From Hymenobacter sp. BT18 (GTDB lineage: Bacteria; Bacteroidota; Bacteroidia; Cytophagales; Hymenobacteraceae), in NCBI RefSeq assembly GCF_012273015.1, contig NZ_CP050954.1, positions 1,178,001-1,242,000 of the forward strand: a stretch of DNA of 64,000 bases, given 5' to 3'. Both the position numbers and the translations under genes were made by a program. Below the pieces are notes generated by a model. That model did no database searches and was not told the DNA's origin. It was given only the letters and a program-made list of their open reading frames with translations. The first letter of the stretch is position 1, and each line of letters opens with the position of its first letter. This document shows positions 50,989-59,876 of this stretch, in pieces.

Positions 50989-51783
50989 ATGAACGATTCG
51001 CTCGTCCTTATACCAACTTACAACGAGCGAGAAAACGCCGAGCTCATCATTCGCAAAGTGTTTTCGCTGGCGAAGCCGTTTGATGTCCTGATTATCGACG
51101 ACGGCTCACCCGATGGCACGGCACAGATAGTGCGCGACCTGATGCCGGAGTTTTCTGGCCGCTTGTTTCTGGAGCAGCGCGCAGGCAAGCTCGGGCTGGG
51201 CACGGCGTACCTGCACGGCTTTAAGTGGGGGCTGGCCCGCGGCTACAGCTACCTGTTCGAAATGGACGCCGACTTCTCGCATAACCCCGAGGATCTGCTC
51301 AAGCTCTACGATGCCTGCGCCACCCAAGGCTACGACATGGCCATTGGCTCCCGCTACATCCACGGGGTGAATGTAGTGAACTGGCCCATGAGCCGGGTAC
51401 TCATGTCGTACTTCGCCTCGGCCTACGTGCGGCTGGTTACGGGCATGCCCATCATGGATGCTACAGCCGGCTTTAAATGCTATACGGCCCGGGTGCTGCG
51501 CACCATCCCGCTCGAAAAAATCCGCTTTATCGGCTACGCCTTCCAGATTGAGATGAAGTGGCTGGCCTTCAAATATGGCTTCCGCATCAAGGAAGTGGCC
51601 ATTATTTTCACCGACCGGACCCGCGGTGCGTCTAAGATGAGCAAGGGCATATTCAAGGAAGCCTTGCTGGGCGTGGTGCAAATGAAGCTGAGCAGCCTGT
51701 TCCGGCGCTTCGACCGGGCCGAAACGCAGGCGCCACTGCCTGTTGCAACGCCTCCCTTGTCCTCGGCTTCCGAAACCCGCTAA
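50989..51783 (+). CDS. Polyprenol monophosphomannose synthase-like GT2 glycosyltransferase
   Basis: The 264-residue protein has the GT-A start VLIPTYNERENAE, the DDGSPDG loop (37-43), the metal-binding MDADFSHNPED and IGSRYIHG, typical of Dpm1-like enzymes that make polyprenyl-phosphate mannose. Only hydrophobic patches near the C-terminus (about 155-175) could anchor it to the membrane, so it is the soluble Dpm1 form. It follows hemY by 18 bases, but carries its own promoter element. Confidence 0.93.
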   Translation: MNDSLVLIPTYNERENAELIIRKVFSLAKPFDVLIIDDGSPDGTAQIVRDLMPEFSGRLFLEQRAGKLGLGTAYLHGFKWGLARGYSYLFEMDADFSHNPEDLLKLYDACATQGYDMAIGSRYIHGVNVVNWPMSRVLMSYFASAYVRLVTGMPIMDATAGFKCYTARVLRTIPLEKIRFIGYAFQIEMKWLAFKYGFRIKEVAIIFTDRTRGASKMSKGIFKEALLGVVQMKLSSLFRRFDRAETQAPLPVATPPLSSASETR

Positions 51784-51846
51784 GATTTTCTGCTACCTTC
51801 AACTTCGCCCGGCCGCACATAGCAGTTGGGCGTAGCTTGTTGCTGC

Positions 51847-52773
51847 ATGGAAAATACTCCTTTGTTCTGGGCGGCTTTTACGGCCTTTGTGCTGGCTATG
51901 CTGCTCCTCGACCTGCTGGTTTTCAACCGCAAGGCCCACGTGGTGCAAATGCGCGAGGCCTTGGGCTGGAGCGCCTTCTGGATTGTACTGTCCCTGTGTT
52001 TCAACTACCTGGTGCTACGCACCATGGGCCGGCAACCGGCCCTGGAATTTCTCACGGGTTACCTCATCGAGAAGTCCCTGAGCGTCGATAACCTGTTCGT
52101 TTTTCTGCTGATTTTCACCTACTTCCGGGTGCCGCAGGAATACCAGCATAAAATCCTGTTCTGGGGAATTATTGGGGCCCTGGTGCTGCGGGCGGTGTTT
52201 ATTCTGGTGGGCGCGGCCCTGCTGGCCAAATTTCACTTTCTGCTGTACCTGCTGGGTGCCTTCCTGGTCTATACCGGGGTAAAAATGGCCGCTTCGGCCG
52301 GGGAGCCGGAAATTGACCCCGACGCCAACCCCGTAGTAAAGTTTCTGAGCCGTCACCTGCCCATCACCAGCAAGCTGGAAGGCGGCAAGTTTTTCGTGCG
52401 CAAGGAAAAGCTGCTGTTTGCTACCCCGCTCTTTGTTGTGCTGGTGATGGTGGAAACCACCGACGTCGTCTTTGCCGCCGACTCCATTCCGGCTATTCTG
52501 GCGGTTTCCCGCAACACGTTCATCGTGTTTACCTCCAACGTATTTGCGCTGCTGGGCTTGCGGGCCTTGTATTTCGCCCTGGCCGGCCTGATGCAGCTGT
52601 TTCACTACCTGCACTACGGACTGGCCCTGATTCTCGTCTTTATCGGCGGTAAGCTGCTGGTTTCGGAGTTTGTGCACGTGCCCATGAGTATTTCGCTGGG
52701 CGTGGTCGGTGTTTTGCTGCTGGGCTCGGTGGTGCTGTCCTTGTTGCGCCCCCTGCCGAAGAAAGAAGAGTAA
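51847..52773 (+). CDS. TerC family integral membrane protein
   Basis: The 308-residue protein has about nine membrane helices, KSLSVDNLFVFLLIFTYF and VVMVETTDVVFAADSIPAI, the acidic motifs of TerC/Alx proteins that carry or sense manganese. Recent knowledge links the family to metal loading of exported proteins. ATG 51847 is chosen over the earlier in-frame TTG at 51826. It ends in a shared terminator. Confidence 0.94.
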   Translation: MENTPLFWAAFTAFVLAMLLLDLLVFNRKAHVVQMREALGWSAFWIVLSLCFNYLVLRTMGRQPALEFLTGYLIEKSLSVDNLFVFLLIFTYFRVPQEYQHKILFWGIIGALVLRAVFILVGAALLAKFHFLLYLLGAFLVYTGVKMAASAGEPEIDPDANPVVKFLSRHLPITSKLEGGKFFVRKEKLLFATPLFVVLVMVETTDVVFAADSIPAILAVSRNTFIVFTSNVFALLGLRALYFALAGLMQLFHYLHYGLALILVFIGGKLLVSEFVHVPMSISLGVVGVLLLGSVVLSLLRPLPKKEE

Positions 52774-52796
52774 ATGCCTTAGCCGTATAACGCACT

Positions 52797-52836
52797 AAAA
52801 AAGGCCCCTTCTGGATCAGCAGAAGGGGCCTTTTTT
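52797..52836. terminator. Bidirectional terminator between terC and the transglycosylase gene
   Basis: AAAAAAGGCCCCTTCT (52797-52812) pairs exactly with AGAAGGGGCCTTTTTT (52821-52836). It provides a T run in both directions. Confidence 0.95.
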
Positions 52837-52854
52837 ACAGCACACAGTAGCTGC

Positions 52855-54996
52855 TTAGTTTTTGGTGGGAGCCTGCGCGGGTGCGGCGCCACCTTCTTCA
52901 GCGGGCGTGTTGGTGTTCACGCCCTCATCGGCGCCTCCACCGAGCAGGTCTATCAAATTCAGGGGCTGGTACTGGGCGGAGTCGGCGGCCACCACGGTGC
53001 GGGTCGTATCGGGGCGGGGGACGAAGCCCATGCGGCTGGGGTTGCTGAAGTTCACGGAGTAGCCCAAGCCCTCATACTCGGCCTGTGAGATGTAGCCTTT
53101 GCGGGCCATCAGTTGGGCGATAAGCCGGTGGAAATACCGGGCGCTCCGACGCATTTCGCCATAATTGTTGAAGCCAAGTCGGTAGCGTTTCGGGCGCGGA
53201 ATAATGCTGGCCAGGTACAGGCTTTCGGACAGGTTCAGCTCATTGGGCTCCTTGCTGAAGTAGAACTGCGCGGCTTCTTTCACCCCGTAGATTTTTGGAC
53301 CCCACTCAATGATGTTAAGGTACACTTCCATCATCCGCTCCTTGGTGGCCACGCGGGTATTCTCAATCAGCCACACAATGAGGGCTTCCTCAATCTTGCG
53401 CGTCACGGTTTTTTGCCGGGTCAGAAACACGTTCTTCACCAGCTGCATGGAAATGGTACTGCCGCCCCGGGCAAACCGCTTTTCCTTGATATTCTGAATA
53501 ATGGACTTCACAAAAGCCTTGGCCATAAACCCTTTGTGCGTGAAGAAACGCGGGTCTTCAGCCGTCAGGATGGCGTATTTCAGGTAAGGAGCCACCTGGT
53601 CGAAGGGCACGAACTTAGGGTTCGGCGGCCCCACCTGGAAGGTTTTAATGGAGTCGCCCTTGTCGTTGTAGGCGGTGTACTCGAAAGGCGTATTTAGCTT
53701 GCTCAGGTCTTCGCGGCCAAAGCGCGTGAGGCGAAAATTCTTGCCCGTGAGGGAGGAGCTGAACTTGAGGCTGTCGAGCTGGTTCATGTCCAGGTCGGCC
53801 AGGAGGCGGTAGGTGAGCGTGCCTTCGCCCTGGGTGCCTTCCAGCGTGCTGAACATGCCCTGGGGCAGGGCGGAGAAGAAGTCGTTGGCCTTGGTTTCGC
53901 CCGAAACGATGTTAGCCTTCACCTGCAGGCCCGCCAGCATCTCATCCGGCGACTCTACCCCATTGGCTTCGTTCATGACGCGTTGCTGCCGAGGCAGCTT
54001 GCGCACGGATACCTCCGGAAAAAACTCCATCTGGTTGAGCGTAACCTTGGTACCTTTCTCTACGGCCCCGTAGGCCTTGCCCAACGTCAGCACGTAGTCG
54101 ATGCCACTGCGCGGGAAGCGCACGTCGTGGTCGGCCAGCTTGGGGTGGTTTACCACAAAGTTACGGGCCCAGGCCGTGCCCCGCACCGTCAGCTGGTCGT
54201 CGTCCAAGTCTTTGTCGGACAAGCTCACGCGCACCGTGTCAAACTGCACGCGGGCCCCGTAGCGGCGCTGCACGTAGGGCAACACCACCGGCCGACCTTC
54301 CAGGCCGTATACCTTGGCATCCAGGGCATAGTCGCCGGGCTCAATGTGGCCCTGCAGCCCGAAGGTGTTTACTACGGAGTCAATGTCGGCCGTGAGCTGC
54401 CCGGTCAGGTCGCCGTCTTCAATAGCGAAGCGCGGCATGGTGAGCGTGGCGTTGTGCTCAGGGCTGCGGTACGTTACCAGGAAGCTGCGAAAGTCGGCCT
54501 CGCCGGGCACGTTGTCGAAAGCCGTTTCCAGCAGCTGGTTTAGCAGCAGGCCGTAGTTTGCTCCCTGCGTAGTATCGCGCTTGACTGTGGGCTTCTTCTT
54601 GGCGAAGAAAAACGCGTAGTTGTTGGTTGTAGCGGTTTTCTGAGCAGTTACGCGGGCCGAGTCAATTTGCAGGTCGCTGAACACCGGACGACGCGCAAAC
54701 AGGGTTTTCAGGGAGATGGAGGCGTTGATGCGCCGGGCCTGCAGGAGCGTATCCTGGCCGGTGGGCACCAGCGTCACCCCGTCGATGCGCACCGTGTTCA
54801 GGTCGGTAAAGCGGGCCGGCCCCAGCGTGAGGGTCACGGGGTACTTCTTCTCCACCTTGGCTTTCACCTCACGCAGGGCATACTGCAGCAACTCCTGGCG
54901 CTTGAGCAGAAACACGGCCAGGGCAATACCCAGCAGGGCCACTACCGCACCTACACCAATACCTATTTTTTTCTTCGTTGCTGGATTCACGCGCAC
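52855..54996 (-). CDS. Monofunctional peptidoglycan glycosyltransferase (GT51) fused to an AsmA-like region
   Basis: The 713-residue protein begins with a single membrane helix (about 11-32) and an extended region of beta-strand repeats (about 40-450) resembling AsmA-type or other repetitive bridge domains. The C-terminal third (about 465-650) is a complete GT51 domain: TAEDPRFFTHKG with the catalytic Glu near 479, RGGSTISMQLVKN, EVYLNIIEWGPKIYGV and ASIIPRPKRY. No transpeptidase follows, and a disordered Pro/Ala-rich tail ends the protein. It polymerises lipid II at the periplasmic face. The start is a GTG at 54996, and a TACCTTTG promoter at 55064-55071 lies upstream. Confidence 0.85.
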   Translation of the reverse strand: MRVNPATKKKIGIGVGAVVALLGIALAVFLLKRQELLQYALREVKAKVEKKYPVTLTLGPARFTDLNTVRIDGVTLVPTGQDTLLQARRINASISLKTLFARRPVFSDLQIDSARVTAQKTATTNNYAFFFAKKKPTVKRDTTQGANYGLLLNQLLETAFDNVPGEADFRSFLVTYRSPEHNATLTMPRFAIEDGDLTGQLTADIDSVVNTFGLQGHIEPGDYALDAKVYGLEGRPVVLPYVQRRYGARVQFDTVRVSLSDKDLDDDQLTVRGTAWARNFVVNHPKLADHDVRFPRSGIDYVLTLGKAYGAVEKGTKVTLNQMEFFPEVSVRKLPRQQRVMNEANGVESPDEMLAGLQVKANIVSGETKANDFFSALPQGMFSTLEGTQGEGTLTYRLLADLDMNQLDSLKFSSSLTGKNFRLTRFGREDLSKLNTPFEYTAYNDKGDSIKTFQVGPPNPKFVPFDQVAPYLKYAILTAEDPRFFTHKGFMAKAFVKSIIQNIKEKRFARGGSTISMQLVKNVFLTRQKTVTRKIEEALIVWLIENTRVATKERMMEVYLNIIEWGPKIYGVKEAAQFYFSKEPNELNLSESLYLASIIPRPKRYRLGFNNYGEMRRSARYFHRLIAQLMARKGYISQAEYEGLGYSVNFSNPSRMGFVPRPDTTRTVVAADSAQYQPLNLIDLLGGGADEGVNTNTPAEEGGAAPAQAPTKN

Positions 54997-55063
54997 AAAC
55001 AGAGGGGGACAGTCGCGGCCGGGCCTTGCCAGATTCGTGCCGAACCCGCCGCCGCTCGGAACA

Positions 55064-55071
55064 CAAAGGTA
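55064..55071 (-). promoter_or_regulatory. TAnnTTTG promoter of the transglycosylase gene
   Basis: The minus strand reads TACCTTTG, about 70 bases before the GTG start. It forms a divergent pair with the purB promoter 45 bases away. Confidence 0.55.
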
Positions 55072-55115
55072 GGGAAAAGCGCCGCGTGGGCTACCCGGGC
55101 GCCAAGGCCATTGTG

Positions 55116-55123
55116 TACCTTTG
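55116..55123 (+). promoter_or_regulatory. TAnnTTTG promoter of purB
   Basis: TACCTTTG lies 26 bases before ATG 55150. Confidence 0.6.
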
Positions 55124-55149
55124 GCGCGTCAGGTCTTTTTCGTATACGC

Positions 55150-56514
55150 ATGTCTGCCTCAACCGATACTACCTCTTTCTCTGCTCTCACCGCCGTGTCG
55201 CCGCTGGATGGGCGCTACCGCCGCCAAACCGTGCCCCTGGCCGCCTTCTTCTCGGAGCTGGCCCTCATTCGCTACCGCGTGCTGGTGGAAGTAGAGTACT
55301 TCGTGGCCTTGTGCCAGCTGCCCCTGCCCCAGCTGGCGGAGGTATCCAAGGACATTTTCACGGACCTGCGTCAGATCTACCTCGACTTCTCGGCCGAAGA
55401 CGCCGAAGCCGTGAAGGCCCACGAAAAGGTAACGAACCACGACGTGAAAGCCGTGGAGTACTTCCTGCGCGACAAGTTCACGGCCCTGGGTCTGGGCCAG
55501 TACCTGGAGTTCATTCACTTCGGCCTCACTTCCCAGGATATCAACAACACCGCCATTCCGCTCAGCCTGCAGCACGCCGTGGTGAAGGTGCTGCTGCCCG
55601 CCTACGCGCAGGTGCGCAACCAGCTGGCCAGCCGCGCTAAGGACTGGGAGGCCGTGCCCATGCTGGCTCGCACCCACGGGCAGCCCGCCTCCCCCACCCG
55701 TCTGGGCAAGGAAATTCAGGTGTTTGTGGCCCGCCTCGATGCCCAGGTGGAACTGCTGAGCCAGGTACCCTTCGCGGCCAAATTCGGGGGAGCTACCGGC
55801 AACTTCAACGCCCACCACGTGGCGTATCCGCAGGTGAACTGGCACGAGTTCGGGCAGCACTTCGTGCAGGACCGGCTGGGGCTGCACCGCTCCTTTCCTA
55901 CCACCCAGATTGAGCACTACGACCACCTCGCGGCCCTCTGCGACGGAGTGAAGCGCCTCAACACCATCCTTACGGACCTGGCCCGGGACGTGTGGCAGTA
56001 CATTTCCCTGGGTTATTTCCGCCAGACCATTAAGGCCGGCGAAGTGGGCTCCTCAGCCATGCCGCACAAGGTTAACCCCATCGACTTTGAAAACGCTGAG
56101 GGCAACTTGGGATTGGCCAACGCCGTGCTGGAGCACCTTTCGGCCAAGCTGCCTATCAGCCGCCTGCAGCGTGACCTGACGGACTCCACCGTGCTGCGCA
56201 ACCTGGGCGTGCCCCTGGGCCACACGCTCATTGCCCTCACCGCCCTGCAGCGCGGCCTCGATAAGCTGGCCCTCGACGAGGCCGCCCTGCGCCGCGACCT
56301 GGACGACAACTGGGCCGTAGTAGCCGAAGCCGTGCAAACCATCCTGCGCCGCGAAAACTACCCCGACCCCTATAACGCCCTCAAGGCCCTCACCCGCACC
56401 GGGGGCGCCATCACCCAGCAAACCATCCGGGAATTTATCGAGACCCTGAACGTGAGCGAAGCGGTGAAGCAGGAACTGCGGGTTATTTCACCCAGCAACT
56501 ACGTAGGCGTGTAG
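55150..56514 (+). CDS. purB: Adenylosuccinate lyase
   Basis: The 454-residue cytoplasmic enzyme removes fumarate in two steps of purine synthesis. Signature motifs are TAVSPLDGRYRRQ at the N-terminus, HFGLTSQDINNTA, ARTHGQPASPTRLGKE and the superfamily signature GSSAMPHKVNPIDFENAEGN. It is the long PurB form like that of E. coli. The upstream extension of the frame over the transglycosylase gene is ignored because the conserved N-terminus begins after 55150. Confidence 0.97.
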   Translation: MSASTDTTSFSALTAVSPLDGRYRRQTVPLAAFFSELALIRYRVLVEVEYFVALCQLPLPQLAEVSKDIFTDLRQIYLDFSAEDAEAVKAHEKVTNHDVKAVEYFLRDKFTALGLGQYLEFIHFGLTSQDINNTAIPLSLQHAVVKVLLPAYAQVRNQLASRAKDWEAVPMLARTHGQPASPTRLGKEIQVFVARLDAQVELLSQVPFAAKFGGATGNFNAHHVAYPQVNWHEFGQHFVQDRLGLHRSFPTTQIEHYDHLAALCDGVKRLNTILTDLARDVWQYISLGYFRQTIKAGEVGSSAMPHKVNPIDFENAEGNLGLANAVLEHLSAKLPISRLQRDLTDSTVLRNLGVPLGHTLIALTALQRGLDKLALDEAALRRDLDDNWAVVAEAVQTILRRENYPDPYNALKALTRTGGAITQQTIREFIETLNVSEAVKQELRVISPSNYVGV

Positions 56515-56528
56515 CCCTTGTTTCTTTA

Positions 56529-56586
56529 CCATCCTGAGCACAGCGAAGGACCTTATCATGCTTTAAGAACGAGCATGGTGAGGTTC
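56529..56586 (+). repeat. Dispersed intergenic repeat forming a 15-bp RNA hairpin after purB
   Basis: The segment CATCCTGAGCACAGCGAAGG (56530-56549) resembles a repeat common between genes in many Bacteroidota. It runs into a stem (56548-56562 with 56572-56586) that pairs at all 15 positions if G-U is allowed on the plus-strand RNA. The rest of the interval to 56732 contains a TATCTTCG sequence (56706-56713), one base off the promoter consensus, for the next gene. Confidence 0.6.
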
Positions 56587-56732
56587 TTCGTTGCATTTAG
56601 GCATGATTACCTTCTCTGCCAACTCGCCCGTTAGCTGCCAGATTTTAGCGGCCTCGCCCATTTAGGCCTTACTAGCTCACTCTGTCCCTAGTCGGGCGGG
56701 CTCTTTATCTTCGCGCCTCTTAACCGCGCCCC

Positions 56733-57839
56733 ATGGCCTCTCTTTCCGGTATTACCGTTCATCCCGACTGCCGCCATTTTCGCGGTGATATTCCCTGCCG
56801 CCCCAATAAGGAGCACGGCTACCAGTGCCAGGACTGCCCCGTGTACGCGCCGGTGCACCAGCGCCTGCTCATCATCAAGCTCGGGGCCATTGGGGATGTT
56901 ATCCGGACTACCCCCCTGCTGCGGCGGCTGCGGCAGGAGTACCCGCAGGCCAAAATCACCTGGCTCACGCTCACGCCGGCCATCCTGCCCCAGGGCGAGA
57001 TTGATGAAGTCCTGAAGCTGGATCTGGCCTCCGTACTGCACCTGCAGCAGCGGGCGTTCGACGTACTCTTCAACCTCGACAAAGACAAGGAAGCCTGCGC
57101 CCTGGCCGACTCGGTGCACGCCACGGAGAAGTTTGGCTACCGCCTGCACCCCCAGTACGGGGTGGCCTGGCCCGGCAACGACCTGGCCGCGCACAAGTAC
57201 CTCACCGGCGTGTTCGACCAGCTCAGCCAGCAAAACCAGAAGCCCTACGTGCAGGAAATCTTTGAGCTGTGCGGCTACGAGTTCCGGGGCGAGGAGTACG
57301 TGTTCGACACCCACGAAGACAAGGGCTACAACTGGCGCCAGCTGCCCACGGGTAAGCCCCGCATTGGCCTGAACACCGGCTGCGGCGACCGGTGGACTAC
57401 GCGCCTGTGGAGCGACGAGAAGTGGACCCAGCTGATCGGGCAGCTCCAGCAAGCCGGCTACGCCCCCGTGCTGCTGGGCGGCGAAGCCGAGGATGAGCGC
57501 AACCGCCGCCTGCAGGCCGTCACGGGCGCGGCCTACCCTGGTACCTTCCCCCTGCCCCAGTTCATCAACCTCATGTACCAGATGGACGGCATTGTGACGC
57601 AGGTGACTATGGCCATGCACATCAGCATTGCCCTGCGCAAGCCCACCATCCTGATGAACAACATCTTTAATCCTTACGAATTCGACCTATACGGCCGGGG
57701 GCAGCTGGTGCAGCCCGATAAGCAGTGCGTGTGCTTTTACCGGGGTTCCTGCCAGCTCGGCACCAGCTGCATGGAGGATTTGCCCGCTGAGAAGGTATTC
57801 GAGGCCGTGCGGGCGAGTGTGCCAAGGCAGGAACGCTGA
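56733..57839 (+). CDS. GT9 (heptosyltransferase-like) glycosyltransferase with Cys4 N-terminus
   Basis: The 368-residue protein has the GT9 start LLIIKLGAIGDVIRTTPLLRRL, IGLNTGCGDRWTTRLW and a C-terminal CVCFYRGSCQLGTSCM. Before the GT-B fold lies a cysteine-rich segment, with Cys13, Cys22, Cys32 and Cys35 (PDCRHFRGDIPC, YQCQDCPVY), likely to bind a metal. The family adds heptose or related sugars to lipopolysaccharide. The acceptor is unknown. Confidence 0.9.
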   Translation: MASLSGITVHPDCRHFRGDIPCRPNKEHGYQCQDCPVYAPVHQRLLIIKLGAIGDVIRTTPLLRRLRQEYPQAKITWLTLTPAILPQGEIDEVLKLDLASVLHLQQRAFDVLFNLDKDKEACALADSVHATEKFGYRLHPQYGVAWPGNDLAAHKYLTGVFDQLSQQNQKPYVQEIFELCGYEFRGEEYVFDTHEDKGYNWRQLPTGKPRIGLNTGCGDRWTTRLWSDEKWTQLIGQLQQAGYAPVLLGGEAEDERNRRLQAVTGAAYPGTFPLPQFINLMYQMDGIVTQVTMAMHISIALRKPTILMNNIFNPYEFDLYGRGQLVQPDKQCVCFYRGSCQLGTSCMEDLPAEKVFEAVRASVPRQER

Positions 57840-58147
57840 GGCGCAGGGCGCTGGATAGCCTACTTTGCCGTTTGGAATTGACTCGACCAAGCCGATAGTC
57901 CGGCCAAAATGAAGCAGCACCTATTAACGCTGCCGGGCAACCACGGGCTTATATAATCTCGCCGTGGGCTTGCATTATTCGGCCCTTGGTGGCAAGGGCT
58001 GCTCGGTAGGGTGTAGCCTAAATCAGGTTCCTGAGGCCACTTTTTGGCAACTTTTCCCGGGCGAAGCAGCAGCAGCCCTAAACTACCCGGCAACTCCCTG
58101 GTTAGAAATGGGGTAAGCATACGGTACCGCCTTCTCGCGGAGAAGCC

Positions 58148-58155
58148 TATTTTTG
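58148..58155 (+). promoter_or_regulatory. TAnnTTTG promoter of the metal-resistance cluster
   Basis: TATTTTTG lies 19 bases before ATG 58175. The interval 57840-58147 holds no gene that I can support. Confidence 0.6.
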
Positions 58156-58174
58156 CCGTTGTTTAGTCCCCGGT

Positions 58175-58657
58175 ATGTTCCGTAGCCTGTTCCCTGTTCG
58201 CCGTTTGCTGGCGACGAGCTTCCTGCTCGTCTTCGTCAACGTGTTCGTAGGGCAGTGCTGGTGCGCAACGATAACCCCGGCCGCGGCCGCGCCGGTAGCC
58301 CAGGCCTCCGCGTTGCAGAAGCCCACGCACCCGGGCTGCCACGGTCACGGCAAAGCCCAGGCCCAGCAGAAGCCGGTTCAGGCCAAGCAGGCTCCCGGCC
58401 ATTGCGGCTCTAAGCCCGCGAGCAAGGAAAACTGCTGCAAAAACAAGTCCGCGGCCATTCTGAAGGCGCTGACAACACCAGGTGAGAAGCAGCTGTTCTC
58501 GCCCGCCCCGGCTTTGCTCCCGGCCAGCACCGGGGTCTTTTGCCGGCCCTCTGCCGGCGCGTGGGACCGTACGCACTCAGTCGTGCTGGTGCTGCGCCGG
58601 CACCTGCCCCCCAAAATACCCGACATCCGCATCTTTATTCAGTCCCTGACGGTCTGA
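58175..58657 (+). CDS. Exported Cys/His-rich protein, first gene of metal cluster
   Basis: I do not recognise a named family. The 160-residue protein has a signal segment (RRLLATSFLLVFVNVFVGQC) and then several Cys/His groups, CHGHGK, APGHCGSK and KENCCKNK, able to hold soft metals, followed by a conserved-looking tail HLPPKIPDIRIFIQSL. Its place ahead of two heavy-metal-binding-domain proteins suggests periplasmic metal binding or sensing. Confidence 0.65.
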   Translation: MFRSLFPVRRLLATSFLLVFVNVFVGQCWCATITPAAAAPVAQASALQKPTHPGCHGHGKAQAQQKPVQAKQAPGHCGSKPASKENCCKNKSAAILKALTTPGEKQLFSPAPALLPASTGVFCRPSAGAWDRTHSVVLVLRRHLPPKIPDIRIFIQSLTV

Positions 58658-58671
58658 TTGAGTTGGCGTGC

Positions 58672-58719
58672 CCAAGGCTCGCCCTGGCATAGCTGTGCTA
58701 TGTCCGGGGCGGGCCTTGG
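58672..58719. promoter_or_regulatory. GC-rich hairpin after the first metal-cluster gene
   Basis: 58672-58693 pairs with 58697-58719 with few mismatches (arms starting CCAAGGC and ending GCCTTGG). No T run follows, so it is more likely an mRNA-stability or attenuation element than a terminator. Confidence 0.45.
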
Positions 58720-58903
58720 CGTTGGTGCATGATGTCCGGCCGTTGCCCGCGCCACTTTACCTCCGTTTCCTGGCGTTACCCCGCTCCACCGCTCCGCGCC
58801 GATGGCCGGAAGGCAAAGGCTTGCCCGCCAGCCGGCCCCTGCGGCCCCAACCCACTTGGGCGGCTGCATTCGGTTTTCTTCCTTCAACCTCCCCCTTCTT
58901 TTT

Positions 58904-59851
58904 ATGTACCGCTTTCCCCTTTCCCTGCTCGCGCTGGCCGGCCTGCTCACTATCAGCAGCTGCTCCTCCGAATCGGAATCCAGCAGCGCTGCCGACACCG
59001 TCACTACGCCCACCAACGGCCCGGCCGAAGGCACCGCCGACCACGCCGGCGGCCACACCTACGCCTGCCCCATGCACCCCGAGGTGACCAGCACCCAGGA
59101 CGGCGAGACGTGCCCCAAATGCGGCATGAAGCTGGAACACAACGACGCCGTGTCCAACGGCAAAACCTACGAGATGAAGCTCGTGCCCACGCCCATGCAG
59201 GTGACGGCCGGGCAGCCCACCACGCTGGCCTTTACCCCGCGTGAAACCGGCAACGAATCGGCCCCTGTGCCGCTGGCCGTGGTGCACGAGAAGAAGATTC
59301 ACCTCATCATCGTGAGCAAGGACCTGGGCCAGTTCTACCACGAGCACCCCGAGTACACCGCGGCCGGCGACTACAAAGTGCAGTACACCTTCCCGAAGGG
59401 TGGGGAGTACGTGCTGTTTCAGGACTACACGCCCACCGGTGCGGGCCACCAGTTGGGCCGCCAGCCCCTCACGGTAAAAGGCCCGGCCTACTCGCCCGTC
59501 CGGTTCAAGAATGATGATATGCAGTGGGAAAAAGACGGCTACCAGGCCACGCTTTCCTTTGACAAGGAGTTGAAAACGGGGCAGCTGCTGGGCATGAAAA
59601 TCACCATCCGCAAAGACGGGCAGCCCGTCACGGACCTGGCCAACTACCTCGGCGCGCTGGGCCACGTGGTGGTCATCAGCGAGGACACGGAAAACTACCT
59701 GCACGTGCACCCCAACGAACAAGCTGATAAAGGCCCCAGCATCGGCTTCAACACCAACTTCGAGAAGCCGGGCCTCTACCGCGTGTTCCTGCAGTTCAAC
59801 CACGCGGGCAAAATCCACACCGGCGACTTCACCATCAACGTGAAGGCCTAG
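58904..59851 (+). CDS. Heavy-metal-binding-domain lipoprotein
   Basis: The 315-residue protein has a lipoprotein signal (LLTISSCSS), an acidic Ser/Thr-rich linker and a heavy-metal-binding domain YACPMHPEVTS...CPKCGMKL (about residues 52-78) as found in CusB-type and P-type ATPase proteins. The remaining two thirds are beta-rich with several His groups (HEHPEY, LHVHPNE, FNHAGKIHTGDF). It probably captures copper or silver in the periplasm. ATG 58904 starts the signal; the frame is open from 58802. Confidence 0.82.
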   Translation: MYRFPLSLLALAGLLTISSCSSESESSSAADTVTTPTNGPAEGTADHAGGHTYACPMHPEVTSTQDGETCPKCGMKLEHNDAVSNGKTYEMKLVPTPMQVTAGQPTTLAFTPRETGNESAPVPLAVVHEKKIHLIIVSKDLGQFYHEHPEYTAAGDYKVQYTFPKGGEYVLFQDYTPTGAGHQLGRQPLTVKGPAYSPVRFKNDDMQWEKDGYQATLSFDKELKTGQLLGMKITIRKDGQPVTDLANYLGALGHVVVISEDTENYLHVHPNEQADKGPSIGFNTNFEKPGLYRVFLQFNHAGKIHTGDFTINVKA

Positions 59852-59876
59852 ATTTCCCACTTTCCAACATCAACCC

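Noticed and set aside
54667..55149. N-terminal extension of adenylosuccinate lyase
   Set aside because: It overlaps the transglycosylase gene on the opposite strand, and the conserved lyase start and a promoter lie after it.
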